IMG/VR virus record: IMGVR_UViG_3300032240_001400
Coordinates: 1 to 57,084 of that record
Direction: 5' to 3' (one strand)
DNA: 57,084 bases
Source of the DNA: a virus
In this document: positions 31,966-40,690 of the stretch, one piece after another
Layout of the letters: every line of letters starts with the position of its first letter
How positions within the stretch are numbered: the first letter of the stretch is position 1
Program-made: the position numbers and the translations under genes
The notes under the pieces: generated by a model
What the model was told of the DNA's origin: nothing
What the model saw: only the letters and a program-made list of their open reading frames with translations
Database searches by the model: none

Positions 31966-32613
31966 ATGAATAAATTATCGTTCTTTAAAGCGCTTCTTGA
32001 AATGGATGAAGCTTCATTTACTAAGAAGTATAATGATAATCCTAAATTAAAAGGTGGACAAAAAAATCTTCCTGACGAACTTCAAGCGCAAATAGTTAAA
32101 GAAGAAGGTCAAGATCACGAAGTTTCTATGGCACAAAGTAGTCTTAAATCTATTGTAAGTGCTGCTAGTAAATTAATGGCTTTGATAGGTCAAGATGAAA
32201 AAGATATTCCAGCCTGGATTCAAGATCATATTACAAATGCTGCTAACTATATAAACCAAGCTGCTGATAACTATCACGAATATAATGAAGGTCAAGGTGA
32301 ACATGATATGGATGAACTTCCTAATGGAACAATTGAACAACCAGCAGGTGATGAAGAAGATGTAGTAATGTCTCTTAGATCAATGATGGAAGATCTTTTT
32401 GAAGCTAAAAAGAAAAAGCCTTCTGCTGGACTTACTAAAAAACAAAAATCTGCTATAGTTAAAAAAGCTAAAGCTGGTAAAGATGTTGGTAAGAAAGGAA
32501 AAGGATTCGAGAAAGTAGCCGCTAAAGCTGCAAAAGAATACGGTTCAAAAGAAAGAGGTCAAAAAGTAGCGGCAGCAGCAATGTGGAAAGCCGCAGCAAA
32601 AAAAGCAAAATAA
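31966..32613 (+). CDS. Internal-type protein: acidic helical part plus histone-like Lys/Ala tail (215 aa)
   Basis: The leader MNKLSFFKALLEMDE|A is followed by a helical segment with 'DHEVSMAQSSLKSIVSAASK' and 'PAWIQDHITNAANYINQAAD', a pattern common in internal proteins of marine T4-like phages. An acidic stretch follows, then DLFE146|A and a C-terminal 69 residues rich in Lys and Ala (KKAKAGKDVGKKGKGFEKVA onward) that look histone-like. Cleavage after 146 would free the basic DNA-binding tail inside the capsid. It lies one base after the DUF5824-like gene. Confidence 0.62.
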   Translation: MNKLSFFKALLEMDEASFTKKYNDNPKLKGGQKNLPDELQAQIVKEEGQDHEVSMAQSSLKSIVSAASKLMALIGQDEKDIPAWIQDHITNAANYINQAADNYHEYNEGQGEHDMDELPNGTIEQPAGDEEDVVMSLRSMMEDLFEAKKKKPSAGLTKKQKSAIVKKAKAGKDVGKKGKGFEKVAAKAAKEYGSKERGQKVAAAAMWKAAAKKAK

Positions 32614-32616
32614 ATA

Positions 32617-34221
32617 ATGCCAGTGAGTAATCATGACATATTAAAGAATATACTCTTACAAGAGTTAGATAGGATGGAGCCTGAAACTTCTACTTTTGAA
32701 GATGATCCTATGCAATTTATATTGACAAAGTATGAGGGTCTTAGAAGTACTCTTGAGTATCTAATGACTCCATCATTTATTGAATATACAACTGGAATAT
32801 ATGTAGTAGCACCTAAACCAACTACATTTAAAGTTGTACTTCATAATGGACAATTCTTTTTCTTGCAATTCATGGGCAAAGCTTATGAAGCAACTGTTCA
32901 AGGAAAGAAATACTATTTGATGTCAATAGGTGAAAAAGAAAGGTGCATGGTTGCTATATCTAGGCTTCTTAGGTTTGGTAATCCTTTAAAAACCCAAGGT
33001 CCTGAAGGAGCTGAACAAGGAACAAGAGATCAAGAAGGTCCAGCAGAAGAAGCCGGACCAACACCAGAATCTGAAGGAGGTGCTGGAGGAACAGAGGAGT
33101 TAAAAGAGTCTAAGATATTAGAAAGTATTTTAAAAGCTAGTTTGTATGAAGCTCCTTTATCAAAATCAGCAATTCATAAAGAATTGGTTAGTAGATTAAT
33201 TTATTTACACCCTGATAAATTTGAAGCTCAAAGTGATCCTGGAAGGATAGCTAATAAAACTAAAATGGATGCTAAAGAATTTGAATCTATATTAAAAAAA
33301 GATTTAAAAGCAAAAAATATAAAGGTCATACCTCCAAAAACTCTTCCAAATCTGAGTTCTAAATTTAATATGTTCCAATTTGATAGCACAATGGGACCTG
33401 CATCTATAGTATTAAGTGGAGGAGCAGGAGCAAATCAAGGAAGCAAATTTGAAAAAGATTTAGTTGGCAGAATAAAAGCAGTCGCTGGATTAGATAAGAG
33501 TGAAATTAAAGATAAAGTTGTATTGAAAATATTAGATGCTTTAAATATAGATCCTAAAGATTTAAAGGAAGAAGATGTAATTGCAGCTGGTGAAACTGAT
33601 ACAAAAAGACCATTAAGTTTTAAAGGCCCACAAAATAGAGGAGAAAAAATATCTGATATAATTATAAATTATAATGGAAAACCTTATTATTTATCAATAA
33701 AAAATGTCAGTGGATCTGGTATATATAATGGTGGGATTGTTCCAGGAATAACGTATAATAAAGATAAAACAAAAATAGTATTTAACGAAGATCTTTTTAT
33801 TTCAAATGAAACTATTAAAAAAATATTTGAAATATTTGGAGCAGATCCTAAAAAAGTAGTTCGAGGATTAAATAACTATATTAATCAAACAGGAAGCGAC
33901 ACTAAATTTGAAGCAACAGACGGAAATTTATCTAAAATAAGTAAGTTACTAGGATCTGCTATAGATTATGGATATTATTATATAAGAGAAACTACTGGAG
34001 GAGACGTAAAAATATATAATATAGATTCTCCTGAAAAAGTTATGGAACTTTTAGGTACTCCAACTGGAACTTTCGTTAAATACCCAAGTAAATCTACAAA
34101 AATTACTACTTTTAGAGTTCCATTAGAAAATTCTCAACTAGGCTTAAAAAGAACGGATGTTAGTGTAAGAAATGCAACTGGAGGAATAGATAAACCTGTA
34201 TTAAAAATTAATTTGTTTTAA
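32617..34221 (+). CDS. Multi-domain internal-type protein with PD-(D/E)XK-like C-terminal half (534 aa)
   Basis: The leader MPVSNHDILKNILLQE|L ends L-Q-E. Residues 30-125 are a small alpha/beta domain ('FKVVLHNGQFFFLQFMGKAY'). A low-complexity Gly/Glu/Pro linker (126-160) follows, then 'ILKASLYE178|AP', another cleavage-type site. The C-terminal half includes 'GSKFEKDLVGRIKAV' and 'ISDIIINYNGKPYYLSIKNV': an acidic residue, a strand, then S-I-K, compatible with a divergent PD-(D/E)XK nuclease core in which the usual Glu is replaced by Ser. Nuclease activity is a hypothesis. This is the last gene of the tagged cluster. Confidence 0.55.
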   Translation: MPVSNHDILKNILLQELDRMEPETSTFEDDPMQFILTKYEGLRSTLEYLMTPSFIEYTTGIYVVAPKPTTFKVVLHNGQFFFLQFMGKAYEATVQGKKYYLMSIGEKERCMVAISRLLRFGNPLKTQGPEGAEQGTRDQEGPAEEAGPTPESEGGAGGTEELKESKILESILKASLYEAPLSKSAIHKELVSRLIYLHPDKFEAQSDPGRIANKTKMDAKEFESILKKDLKAKNIKVIPPKTLPNLSSKFNMFQFDSTMGPASIVLSGGAGANQGSKFEKDLVGRIKAVAGLDKSEIKDKVVLKILDALNIDPKDLKEEDVIAAGETDTKRPLSFKGPQNRGEKISDIIINYNGKPYYLSIKNVSGSGIYNGGIVPGITYNKDKTKIVFNEDLFISNETIKKIFEIFGADPKKVVRGLNNYINQTGSDTKFEATDGNLSKISKLLGSAIDYGYYYIRETTGGDVKIYNIDSPEKVMELLGTPTGTFVKYPSKSTKITTFRVPLENSQLGLKRTDVSVRNATGGIDKPVLKINLF

Positions 34222-34251
34222 AATAAATTTTTTTATATCAATTATTTTTTT

Positions 34252-34260
34252 TATATTAGT
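34252..34260 (+). promoter_or_regulatory. Candidate early-type promoter before 34275
   Basis: TATATTAGT after a T-rich stretch, identical over nine bases to the box at the primase start; it ends 14 bases before the ATG at 34275. It suggests the small gene is not part of the late cluster around it. Confidence 0.45.
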
Positions 34261-34274
34261 ACCAAATTAAGTTT

Positions 34275-34523
34275 ATGCCTAAAAAAGATACAGTGTATAG
34301 AACTGTCAAAACAATAGAAGGAATTACTATCCACCTATATGAATATGACAATGGGATATCAAAACCACATTCAGTTACAGGTCCTGCAATCCTATATTCA
34401 AAAGCCCAATCAAAACAAGATGAGTACTACCTTTATGGTGTAAAGTACGAATATGCAAAGTGGCTAGAATTATCAAGACCTTTAAGGAAACCTGAGCCAA
34501 AAGAAGATTTACAAGACGAGTAA
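34275..34523 (+). CDS. Small hypothetical protein with GPA-Y turn motif (82 aa)
   Basis: The product is 82 residues, beta-rich, with 'SVTGPAILY' and 'EYYLYGVKYEYAKWLE'. This pattern (GPA.IY......YYL.G..Y) is frequent in small phage proteins and resembles a single MORN-like or toxin-repeat hairpin. The C-terminus is charged. It has its own early-type promoter box and no Shine-Dalgarno. Function unknown. Confidence 0.6.
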   Translation: MPKKDTVYRTVKTIEGITIHLYEYDNGISKPHSVTGPAILYSKAQSKQDEYYLYGVKYEYAKWLELSRPLRKPEPKEDLQDE

Positions 34524-34532
34524 ATATTTATA
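34524..34532 (+). promoter_or_regulatory. Late-type motif variant before 34548
   Basis: ATATTTATA directly after the stop of the 82-residue gene, 15 bases before the ATG at 34548; likely opens the transcript that includes the spanin-like and terminase genes. Confidence 0.45.
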
Positions 34533-34547
34533 AGTAAATGGACCAAT

Positions 34548-34901
34548 ATGTCATTTAACTTACAAAAGTATTTAACCGAGAATAATCTCACTATAATCTC
34601 TAAGATTAGAGAGGATATTAGTGAAGAAGATCAAGAGCCTACAAAAGATGATCTCAAATCTGATGAAAAAAGCTTTAGAGGAATAGATAAAAAGAAAAAA
34701 GAATACGCTTCTCTACAAGCTCAAATGAAAGCAATTTTATCAAAGCATGCAGTAAGAAAACCAGACGGCACCTTAACAGTAAAAGATGTAGCTGGATATA
34801 AATCAGAAGTTGGAAATATTCCAGATAGATTAAAGCTCCTTAAAAAACAAATTGATCAAGTAGAAAACCCAAAATTAGATTCAGATGAAGAAGGTAATTA
34901 G
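34548..34901 (+). CDS. Charged helical protein with virion-type leader (117 aa)
   Basis: The start MSFNLQKYLTENNLTIISKI has the same leader pattern (FN..KYL.E.NL) as 5076 and 5780. The rest is highly charged and helical, probably a coiled coil between residues 48 and 112. Its 3' end overlaps the spanin-like gene by 17 bases in another frame. It is located just before the lysis/packaging genes. A head-internal role is possible, based on the leader only. Confidence 0.5.
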   Translation: MSFNLQKYLTENNLTIISKIREDISEEDQEPTKDDLKSDEKSFRGIDKKKKEYASLQAQMKAILSKHAVRKPDGTLTVKDVAGYKSEVGNIPDRLKLLKKQIDQVENPKLDSDEEGN

Positions 34902-35571
34902 TATTATTATTGTCGTATTCGCACTATTAAGTATTTGGTATATGTTTGGTTACAAACCAGCAAAATTTGATACTAAACCTTATGAACAAAAGATTGATTC
35001 TCTTGAGCATAATATAGATTCTATAAAGCTTGTAAATGATACTTTGGAGAGCGATATTCAAGTTTTAGACCAGGATAATGAACATCTTTCTGATAAAGTT
35101 TTTACTTTAAATAATAAAGTTGCTGATCTTAAAGGAGATTTAAAAGATGCTCAAGCTGCTCTTAAATATAAACCTACTCAAGTAGACAGTTTCTTTAAAG
35201 CTAACTATGTAAAAGAGTATCAAATACATTCAAAAGATACAACTCATTTACCTCTAGAAGTTAGTAAAGCCGCTGTTGTAGATATTCAAGAAGGTAAAAT
35301 AAATAAGAATATCGTATTAGCACAAGACTCAGTTATAGCTTATATGGACTCTTCTTTAGTAAATAGAAATGGTGTAATTGCTAAATTGAGAGAGAAAGAA
35401 CATAACTATATCAATATAGATAAGGATAGAGTAAATCAGCTAGATAATTATAAGATTCAAGTTGATGGACTTAAGACTGAAATTAATAAACAAAACCGCA
35501 AACTCAAGTTTGGTCGTATACAAAAAGTAGTTTTGGGAGGTCTAGTATTAGGCCTATTAATAGCCAAGTAA
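34885..35571 (+). CDS. Membrane-anchored coiled-coil protein, possible spanin (228 aa)
   Basis: An N-terminal hydrophobic helix (residues 3-21, VISIIIVVFALLSIWYMFGY) is followed by a long periplasmic-type coiled coil (35-105 and 170-205) with regular heptads, and a short C-terminal hydrophobic stretch (212-226, VVLGGLVLGLLIA). The overall plan resembles inner-membrane spanins or unimolecular spanins that bridge envelope layers at lysis. No lipobox is present, so it is not a classic o-spanin/u-spanin. Its stop overlaps the terminase start. Lysis role is an inference. Confidence 0.5.
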   Translation: MKKVISIIIVVFALLSIWYMFGYKPAKFDTKPYEQKIDSLEHNIDSIKLVNDTLESDIQVLDQDNEHLSDKVFTLNNKVADLKGDLKDAQAALKYKPTQVDSFFKANYVKEYQIHSKDTTHLPLEVSKAAVVDIQEGKINKNIVLAQDSVIAYMDSSLVNRNGVIAKLREKEHNYINIDKDRVNQLDNYKIQVDGLKTEINKQNRKLKFGRIQKVVLGGLVLGLLIAK

Positions 35572-37163
35572 TGAGTGAAAATGTAAATATAAAAGAAAGG
35601 ATAAAAGAAGAGTTTATAAAGTGTGCCACCGATCCAGTATACTTTATGAAGAAATACTATATGATTCAGCATCCTCAAAGAGGAAGGCAGTTCTTCAATC
35701 TCTATCCATTTCAGGAAAAGGTTTTAAAACTATTTCAAAAGCATGATTATTCAATCATAAATAAGTCAAGGCAGCTTGGAATATCAACATTAGTATCTGC
35801 TTATTCTTTATGGCTAATGCTTTTTAACAAGGATAAAAACGTTCTTGTTATTGCAACAAAACAAGATACTGCCAAGAACATGGTAACTAAAGTTAGGTTT
35901 GCATATCAAAACTTACCTACTTGGTTAAAGATTGGAACATCTGAAGATAACAGACTAAGTCTTAGATTATCAAACGGATCTCAAATAAAAGCAGTTTCTG
36001 CGGCTGGTGATGCTGGTCGTTCTGAAGCCGTATCGCTACTAGTAATAGATGAAGCTGCATTCATTGATCGTATTGAAGAAATATTTACTGCGGCTCAACA
36101 AACATTGGCCACAGGTGGTGGTTGTATATCTTTATCTACTCCTAATGGTGTAGGTAACTGGTTTCATAAAACTTATTTAGCCGCCCAGAATCAAGAAAAT
36201 AGATTCTTACCAATATCACTTCCATGGACGGTTCATCCGGAACGAAATCAAACCTGGCGAGATGAGCAGGATAGGACACTAGGTAAAAGAAATGCAGCTC
36301 AAGAGTGCGATTGTGACTTTGCCACCTCAGGAAATACGGTTATAGATCCTGAAATACTAAATTGGTATGAACAGAATATGGTCTGTGAGCCAATAGAAAG
36401 GCGTGGTTTGGACAAATCATTGTGGATATGGGAATATGCGGATCCTACAAAATACTATGCCATAATTGGCGACGTAGCGCGTGGTGATGGTAATGACTAC
36501 TCTGCATTTCATGTTATTGATATAGAATCATTAACCCAAGTAGCAGAATATAAATCACAAGTAGATACTAGAGATTATGCTAACATTCTTTTAAGTGTGG
36601 CATCTGAATATAATAACGGACTTCTTGTAGTTGAAAATGCAAATATAGGTTGGGATGTTATTCAGACCATTATTGAGAGAGGGTACACAAACATACATTA
36701 TAGTTATAAACAAGATCAAGGAGCTGATTTTTCTAGATATATAGATAAGTTTAATACACAATCAGGATTAGTTCCTGGTTTTAGTATGACTGAAAAGACA
36801 AGACCTTCTGCACTAGAAAAAATGAGAGATTTTATTGAGAATAAAATTGTAAATTTCAAATCAGTTAGACTTCTTGAAGAATTGAGGGTATTTATATGGA
36901 AGAATGGTAGGGCTCAAGCAATGCAAAGTTATAATGATGATCTTGTTATGTCTTTTGCTATAGGCATGTATCTTAGAGAGACTAGCCTTAGATTTAGAAA
37001 GACAGCAGAGAGTCTTACTTATGCAGCATTAAATAGCTTTACTAGAACTCAAGATGATAGTCCGGCTTATAATAGTAATAGTAATTATAATCAAAATCCA
37101 TGGGCAATGAATATACAAACTCCTAATGGAGAAGATATTCAAGACATAACATGGTTAATATAA
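35571..37163 (+). CDS. terL: Terminase large subunit, gp17-like
   Basis: This 530-residue packaging motor has a Walker A-like SRQLGIST (66-73), Walker B LLVIDE (156-161), coupling motif 'SLSTPNGVGNWF' (187-198), and an RNase H-type nuclease domain with Asp301 (GDVARGDGNDY), Glu355 (LLVVENANIGWD) and Asp456/457 (YNDDLVMSFAIG). It cuts concatemeric DNA and pumps it through the portal using ATP. It is shorter than T4 gp17 (610) mainly at the N-terminus. No recognisable small terminase gene lies immediately upstream. Portal gene follows after seven bases. Confidence 0.97.
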   Translation: MSENVNIKERIKEEFIKCATDPVYFMKKYYMIQHPQRGRQFFNLYPFQEKVLKLFQKHDYSIINKSRQLGISTLVSAYSLWLMLFNKDKNVLVIATKQDTAKNMVTKVRFAYQNLPTWLKIGTSEDNRLSLRLSNGSQIKAVSAAGDAGRSEAVSLLVIDEAAFIDRIEEIFTAAQQTLATGGGCISLSTPNGVGNWFHKTYLAAQNQENRFLPISLPWTVHPERNQTWRDEQDRTLGKRNAAQECDCDFATSGNTVIDPEILNWYEQNMVCEPIERRGLDKSLWIWEYADPTKYYAIIGDVARGDGNDYSAFHVIDIESLTQVAEYKSQVDTRDYANILLSVASEYNNGLLVVENANIGWDVIQTIIERGYTNIHYSYKQDQGADFSRYIDKFNTQSGLVPGFSMTEKTRPSALEKMRDFIENKIVNFKSVRLLEELRVFIWKNGRAQAMQSYNDDLVMSFAIGMYLRETSLRFRKTAESLTYAALNSFTRTQDDSPAYNSNSNYNQNPWAMNIQTPNGEDIQDITWLI

Positions 37164-37170
37164 AATAAAA

Positions 37171-39084
37171 ATGGCAGAACAACAACCACAAAAGCAAAAT
37201 AATTTATTCTCAACCTTGAGAAGATTATTCTCTACCGATGTTATTATTCGTAACGAAGGTGGAGACATGATTAAAGTTATTGACACAGATACTATTCAAA
37301 GGTCTGGTGTTATTCAAACTAACTCTCTTGTTGATAGATTCAACAAAGTATATACAACTTCAACTGCGTATGGAGTTAATCTTAACTTAGCACAAAACTA
37401 CCAATCAGCAAGGGTTCAAATTTATGCAGACTATGACGCAATGGATACAGATGCTATCTGTTGCTCAGCTTTGGATATTGTAGCTGATGAATGCACACTT
37501 AAAAATGAACAAGGTGAAGTTTTACAAATTAGATCTTCTGATGAAAACATCCAGAAATTACTCTACAATCTTTTTTATTCTGTACTTAATATTGAATTTA
37601 ATCTTTGGTCTTGGGTTCGTAATATGTGTAAGTATGGGGACTTCTATCTTAAATTGGAGATAGCAGAAAAGTACGGTGTATATAATGTAATACCATTTTC
37701 AGCATATAATATTATTCGTGAAGAAGGATTTAATCATGAAAACCCTCAAGAGGTTAGATTTAAATATGATCCTAATGCTACTTTAGCTTCGTCTACTGGA
37801 TATAGCGCTCAAAAAAATACGGATACAGGTATCTGGTTTGATAATTTTGAAATGGCTCACTTTAGGCTTACTGGTGATGTTAACTACTTACCTTATGGTA
37901 GATCTTATCTTGAACCTGCTCGTAAGTTATTTAAGCAATATACATTGATTGAAGATGCGATGTTAATTCATCGTATTGTTAGGGCTCCTGAAAGAAGGAT
38001 ATTCTATGTAAACGTAGGAGCAATTCCTCCTGGTGAAGTAGATAACTACATGCAAAAGATGATCAATAAGATGAAAAAGACTCCTCTTATAGATCCAAAT
38101 ACAGGAAATTATAACCTCAAATACAATCAGCAAAACCTTTTAGAAGACTTTTTTATTCCTATTAGAGGAAATGATACTTCTACAAAGATAGATACAGCCA
38201 AAGGTCTTGATTATAATGGTATTGAAGACGTTGCTTATTTTAGAGAGAAGCTTTTCGCAGCTCTTAAGATACCTAAGGCTTTCATGGGATATGAAAAAGA
38301 CTTGACAGGTAAAGCAACGCTTGCCGCAGAAGATATACGTTTTGCAAGAACTATTGAAAGACTTCAAAGGATCATTATCAGTGAACTTACTAAAATAGGA
38401 TTAGTACATTTATATGCACACGGATACACAAATGAATCTGCTGCAAACTTTACTTTGTCTCTTACTAATCCTTCAATCATCTACGACCAAGAAAGGATAG
38501 CTTTATTCAAAGAGAAAATTGATCTTGCTAAACAAGCAATGGAAGGATCTCTACTTCCAAGAGACTTCATCTATGATAAAGTATTCCACTTCTCAGAAGA
38601 TCAATATGCTGAGTTAGAAGACATGATTGTTGAAGATAAAAAGAGAGACTTTAGATACCGTCAAATACAAGAAGAAGGAAACGATCCAGCAGAATCAGGA
38701 CAAGCATACGGAACACCTCACCAGATAGCTAGTCTTTATGGTGGAAAAGAAGATTCTTTATTAAATGTTCCTTATGGATATGATGAGAATAAGCCAGGAC
38801 GCCCTAAAACAGTAACTTCTATAATTGGTACTGACAATTCTAGGTTTGGTAGAGATAGACTTGGAAATAAAGAGTTGACAGATACTAATAGAGAAGAAGA
38901 AGATTCTTTAAGACCTAATTATAAAGGAGGATCTCCATTGGCTTTAGAAAATACAATGGGAGAGTTTTTGAAAAATCAAAAGTCTTTGAGTAAGATGAAA
39001 ACTAAATTTAGTTCTAGAAAGGTAAATCTATTTGAAGAATCAGATCTTTTAAGTGAAGATAATATAATAGATGGTTTAGACTAA
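37171..39084 (+). CDS. gp20: Portal protein, gp20-like
   Basis: This 637-residue protein has hallmark gp20 segments: 'RVQIYADYDAMDTDAICCSA' with 'LDIVADECTL', then 'WVRNMCKYGDFYLKLEI', 'RIVRAPERRIFYVNVGAIPP', 'FFIPIRGNDTSTKIDTAKGL' and 'KIPKAFMGYEKDLTGKATLA'. It forms the dodecameric ring at the head vertex that nucleates the prohead and conducts DNA. The C-terminal 130 residues are polar and partly disordered, longer than in T4 (524 residues in total). It lies directly after terL, as is usual. Confidence 0.95.
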   Translation: MAEQQPQKQNNLFSTLRRLFSTDVIIRNEGGDMIKVIDTDTIQRSGVIQTNSLVDRFNKVYTTSTAYGVNLNLAQNYQSARVQIYADYDAMDTDAICCSALDIVADECTLKNEQGEVLQIRSSDENIQKLLYNLFYSVLNIEFNLWSWVRNMCKYGDFYLKLEIAEKYGVYNVIPFSAYNIIREEGFNHENPQEVRFKYDPNATLASSTGYSAQKNTDTGIWFDNFEMAHFRLTGDVNYLPYGRSYLEPARKLFKQYTLIEDAMLIHRIVRAPERRIFYVNVGAIPPGEVDNYMQKMINKMKKTPLIDPNTGNYNLKYNQQNLLEDFFIPIRGNDTSTKIDTAKGLDYNGIEDVAYFREKLFAALKIPKAFMGYEKDLTGKATLAAEDIRFARTIERLQRIIISELTKIGLVHLYAHGYTNESAANFTLSLTNPSIIYDQERIALFKEKIDLAKQAMEGSLLPRDFIYDKVFHFSEDQYAELEDMIVEDKKRDFRYRQIQEEGNDPAESGQAYGTPHQIASLYGGKEDSLLNVPYGYDENKPGRPKTVTSIIGTDNSRFGRDRLGNKELTDTNREEEDSLRPNYKGGSPLALENTMGEFLKNQKSLSKMKTKFSSRKVNLFEESDLLSEDNIIDGLD

Positions 39085-39091
39085 TATATAG

Positions 39092-39100
39092 ATATTTATT
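39092..39100 (+). promoter_or_regulatory. Late-type motif before 39124
   Basis: GATATTTATT in the 39-base gap after the portal gene, 23 bases before the ATG at 39124. Confidence 0.5.
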
Positions 39101-39123
39101 ACTAGTGGACTTGTAAATAAACT

Positions 39124-39975
39124 ATGGCAATAAAACATTCAAAATATCGCAATACCGGTATTTTATTCGAACTTTTAGTTAGGCAGACTAGTTCAGACCT
39201 TTTGAATAATCAAGACTCAAAAGCAGTCAAGATATTGAAAAAGTACTTCTTGAATACTGAGCTAGGAAAAGAGTACGGTCTATACAGTACTTTTGTAACT
39301 AGCCCAAAACTGTCTGAATCTAAAGCAGAAATTCTTATTTCTACTATTGTTGAGCAGTATAAAAAGTTAGATTATCAAAAGATAAGCAAGCTTAAATACA
39401 ATTTGATTAAAGAGATCAAATCTAATTATGATATAGATAATTTCTTTAAAGCTAAGATTGATAACTATAAGCCTTTTGCTTCAATATACACTATATTTGA
39501 ATCATACAATAGTAGTTCTTCAGATACAAAACAGTTGATTAGTAATAAAATTAATTTACTTGAGCATATAACTAAGATGTCTTTGGATGATGTAAAAGCT
39601 CCAAAGTCTTTAGTTGAAGAGTTCATGAAAGAAGATAAAGAGATTAGACTTTTAGCCTATAATTTATTGGTAGAGAAGTTTAATGAAAAGTACCAAGACA
39701 TGTCTGAGAAACAAAAGAATGTATTAAAAGAGTACATAACTAATGTTTCTGATACTAAAAATCTAAAAGAGTATCTTAATAATCAATTAGATGAAATCAG
39801 ACTAGAGCTAACCAAATTAAAAGAATCGCATAAAGATCAGGTTGTTAAAATTAAATTAGAAGAGGTTCTTAAGTTTGTTACTCCTATAAAGGAAAACCAA
39901 ACTATAAAGGATGAAACCGTTACAGGAATTCTTCAGTATCTAGATTTAATTGATGAGCTTAAAAAGTCAAATTAA
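39124..39975 (+). CDS. Conserved head-cluster protein of unknown function (283 aa)
   Basis: The N-terminus 'KHSKYRNTGILFELLVRQTS' is a well-conserved feature of a protein found next to the portal gene in T4-like phages of aquatic bacteria. The rest is almost entirely helical and Lys/Glu-rich. It has no enzymatic motif. Its position between portal and core genes suggests a role in prohead initiation or core assembly. It overlaps the next gene by one base (TAATG). Confidence 0.65.
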   Translation: MAIKHSKYRNTGILFELLVRQTSSDLLNNQDSKAVKILKKYFLNTELGKEYGLYSTFVTSPKLSESKAEILISTIVEQYKKLDYQKISKLKYNLIKEIKSNYDIDNFFKAKIDNYKPFASIYTIFESYNSSSSDTKQLISNKINLLEHITKMSLDDVKAPKSLVEEFMKEDKEIRLLAYNLLVEKFNEKYQDMSEKQKNVLKEYITNVSDTKNLKEYLNNQLDEIRLELTKLKESHKDQVVKIKLEEVLKFVTPIKENQTIKDETVTGILQYLDLIDELKKSN

Positions 39976-40547
39976 TGTCTAAATTTAATAATCAATTCTC
40001 TACTCAGAAACTCCGTCAAGAAACAACTATGACTAGTGGAGGAGCTACTTTTACTTCTGGAACTGGTGAACAAACAGGGCCTATAGCAACAAAGAAAGTT
40101 GTAAAAAAGTCACTTAAACCAGAAGTTAAAGATAAAGAACCTAAATACGCAGCAGGCAAAGCTAAAAATTATCTTAAAGATAAGTGGGGTTGGAAAGATG
40201 CACCATCAATACCTAATCGTCCATCAAAAGGTGGTTTTATTTATAAGCAATTATTCGAAGAGCTAAGTGAGTTTGTAAAAGAAATGGATGAATTAAATGA
40301 AAACTACTCTAAGTTTAAAAATCAAACTAAAACTAGAGGTAAATCTGATCAATTCCATCAAGCAGTTCGTGAAGTAAGAAAGAAAGTACAAGAAATTAAT
40401 CGCCTATTTGAATATGTAAGCCGACTTAAAGAAGAGTTATCTGAAGGTGAAGGTGGACTTAAATATAAAACTCATACAGAAAAAGCCCTTGGTAAAATCA
40501 AGGAAATGGTTATGCAACTAAATCAAAACATTAAAAGGTTTAAATAG
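39975..40547 (+). CDS. Prohead-core-type protein sharing a motif with the capsid protein (190 aa)
   Basis: Residues 21-33 read SGGATFTSGTGEQ, nearly identical to residues 72-84 of the major capsid protein (SGGATFTPGTGEQ). A basic disordered region (38-75) is followed by a 'DKWGWKDAPSIPNRPSKGGF' segment, then a long charged coiled coil (85-190). Coiled-coil content and context fit a prohead core protein. The shared motif suggests it contacts the same partner as the capsid protein, or mimics its N-terminal arm. No T4 equivalent is obvious. Confidence 0.6.
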   Translation: MSKFNNQFSTQKLRQETTMTSGGATFTSGTGEQTGPIATKKVVKKSLKPEVKDKEPKYAAGKAKNYLKDKWGWKDAPSIPNRPSKGGFIYKQLFEELSEFVKEMDELNENYSKFKNQTKTRGKSDQFHQAVREVRKKVQEINRLFEYVSRLKEELSEGEGGLKYKTHTEKALGKIKEMVMQLNQNIKRFK

Positions 40548-40549
40548 TC

Positions 40550-40678
40550 ATGGCAAAAACTAAAGGTGCAGGTTTAACTACAAAAGTTACTTTCGGTAAA
40601 AAGAAAAAAGGAGTTGCGAAAAAATCATTTAACAAACACGATAGATCAGAAAAAAACTATCGTGGACAAGGAAGATAA
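40550..40678 (+). CDS. Very small basic head-cluster protein (42 aa)
   Basis: The 42-residue frame is MAKTKGAGLTTKVTFGKKKK followed by GVAKKSFNKHDRSEKNYRGQ and GR; about a third is Lys/Arg. It starts two bases after the preceding stop, and its own stop merges with a late-type motif. Small strongly basic proteins at this position recur in related phages, and may be core components or DNA-binding internal peptides. Too short for homology to be decisive; supported by tight spacing and conserved character. Confidence 0.65.
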   Translation: MAKTKGAGLTTKVTFGKKKKGVAKKSFNKHDRSEKNYRGQGR

Positions 40679-40687
40679 ATATTTATT
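40679..40687 (+). promoter_or_regulatory. Late-type motif before 40691
   Basis: ATATTTATT begins right at the end of the previous stop codon and ends three bases before the ATG at 40691. A transcript from here would be leaderless or the motif serves another role. Confidence 0.45.
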
Positions 40688-40690
40688 GGT

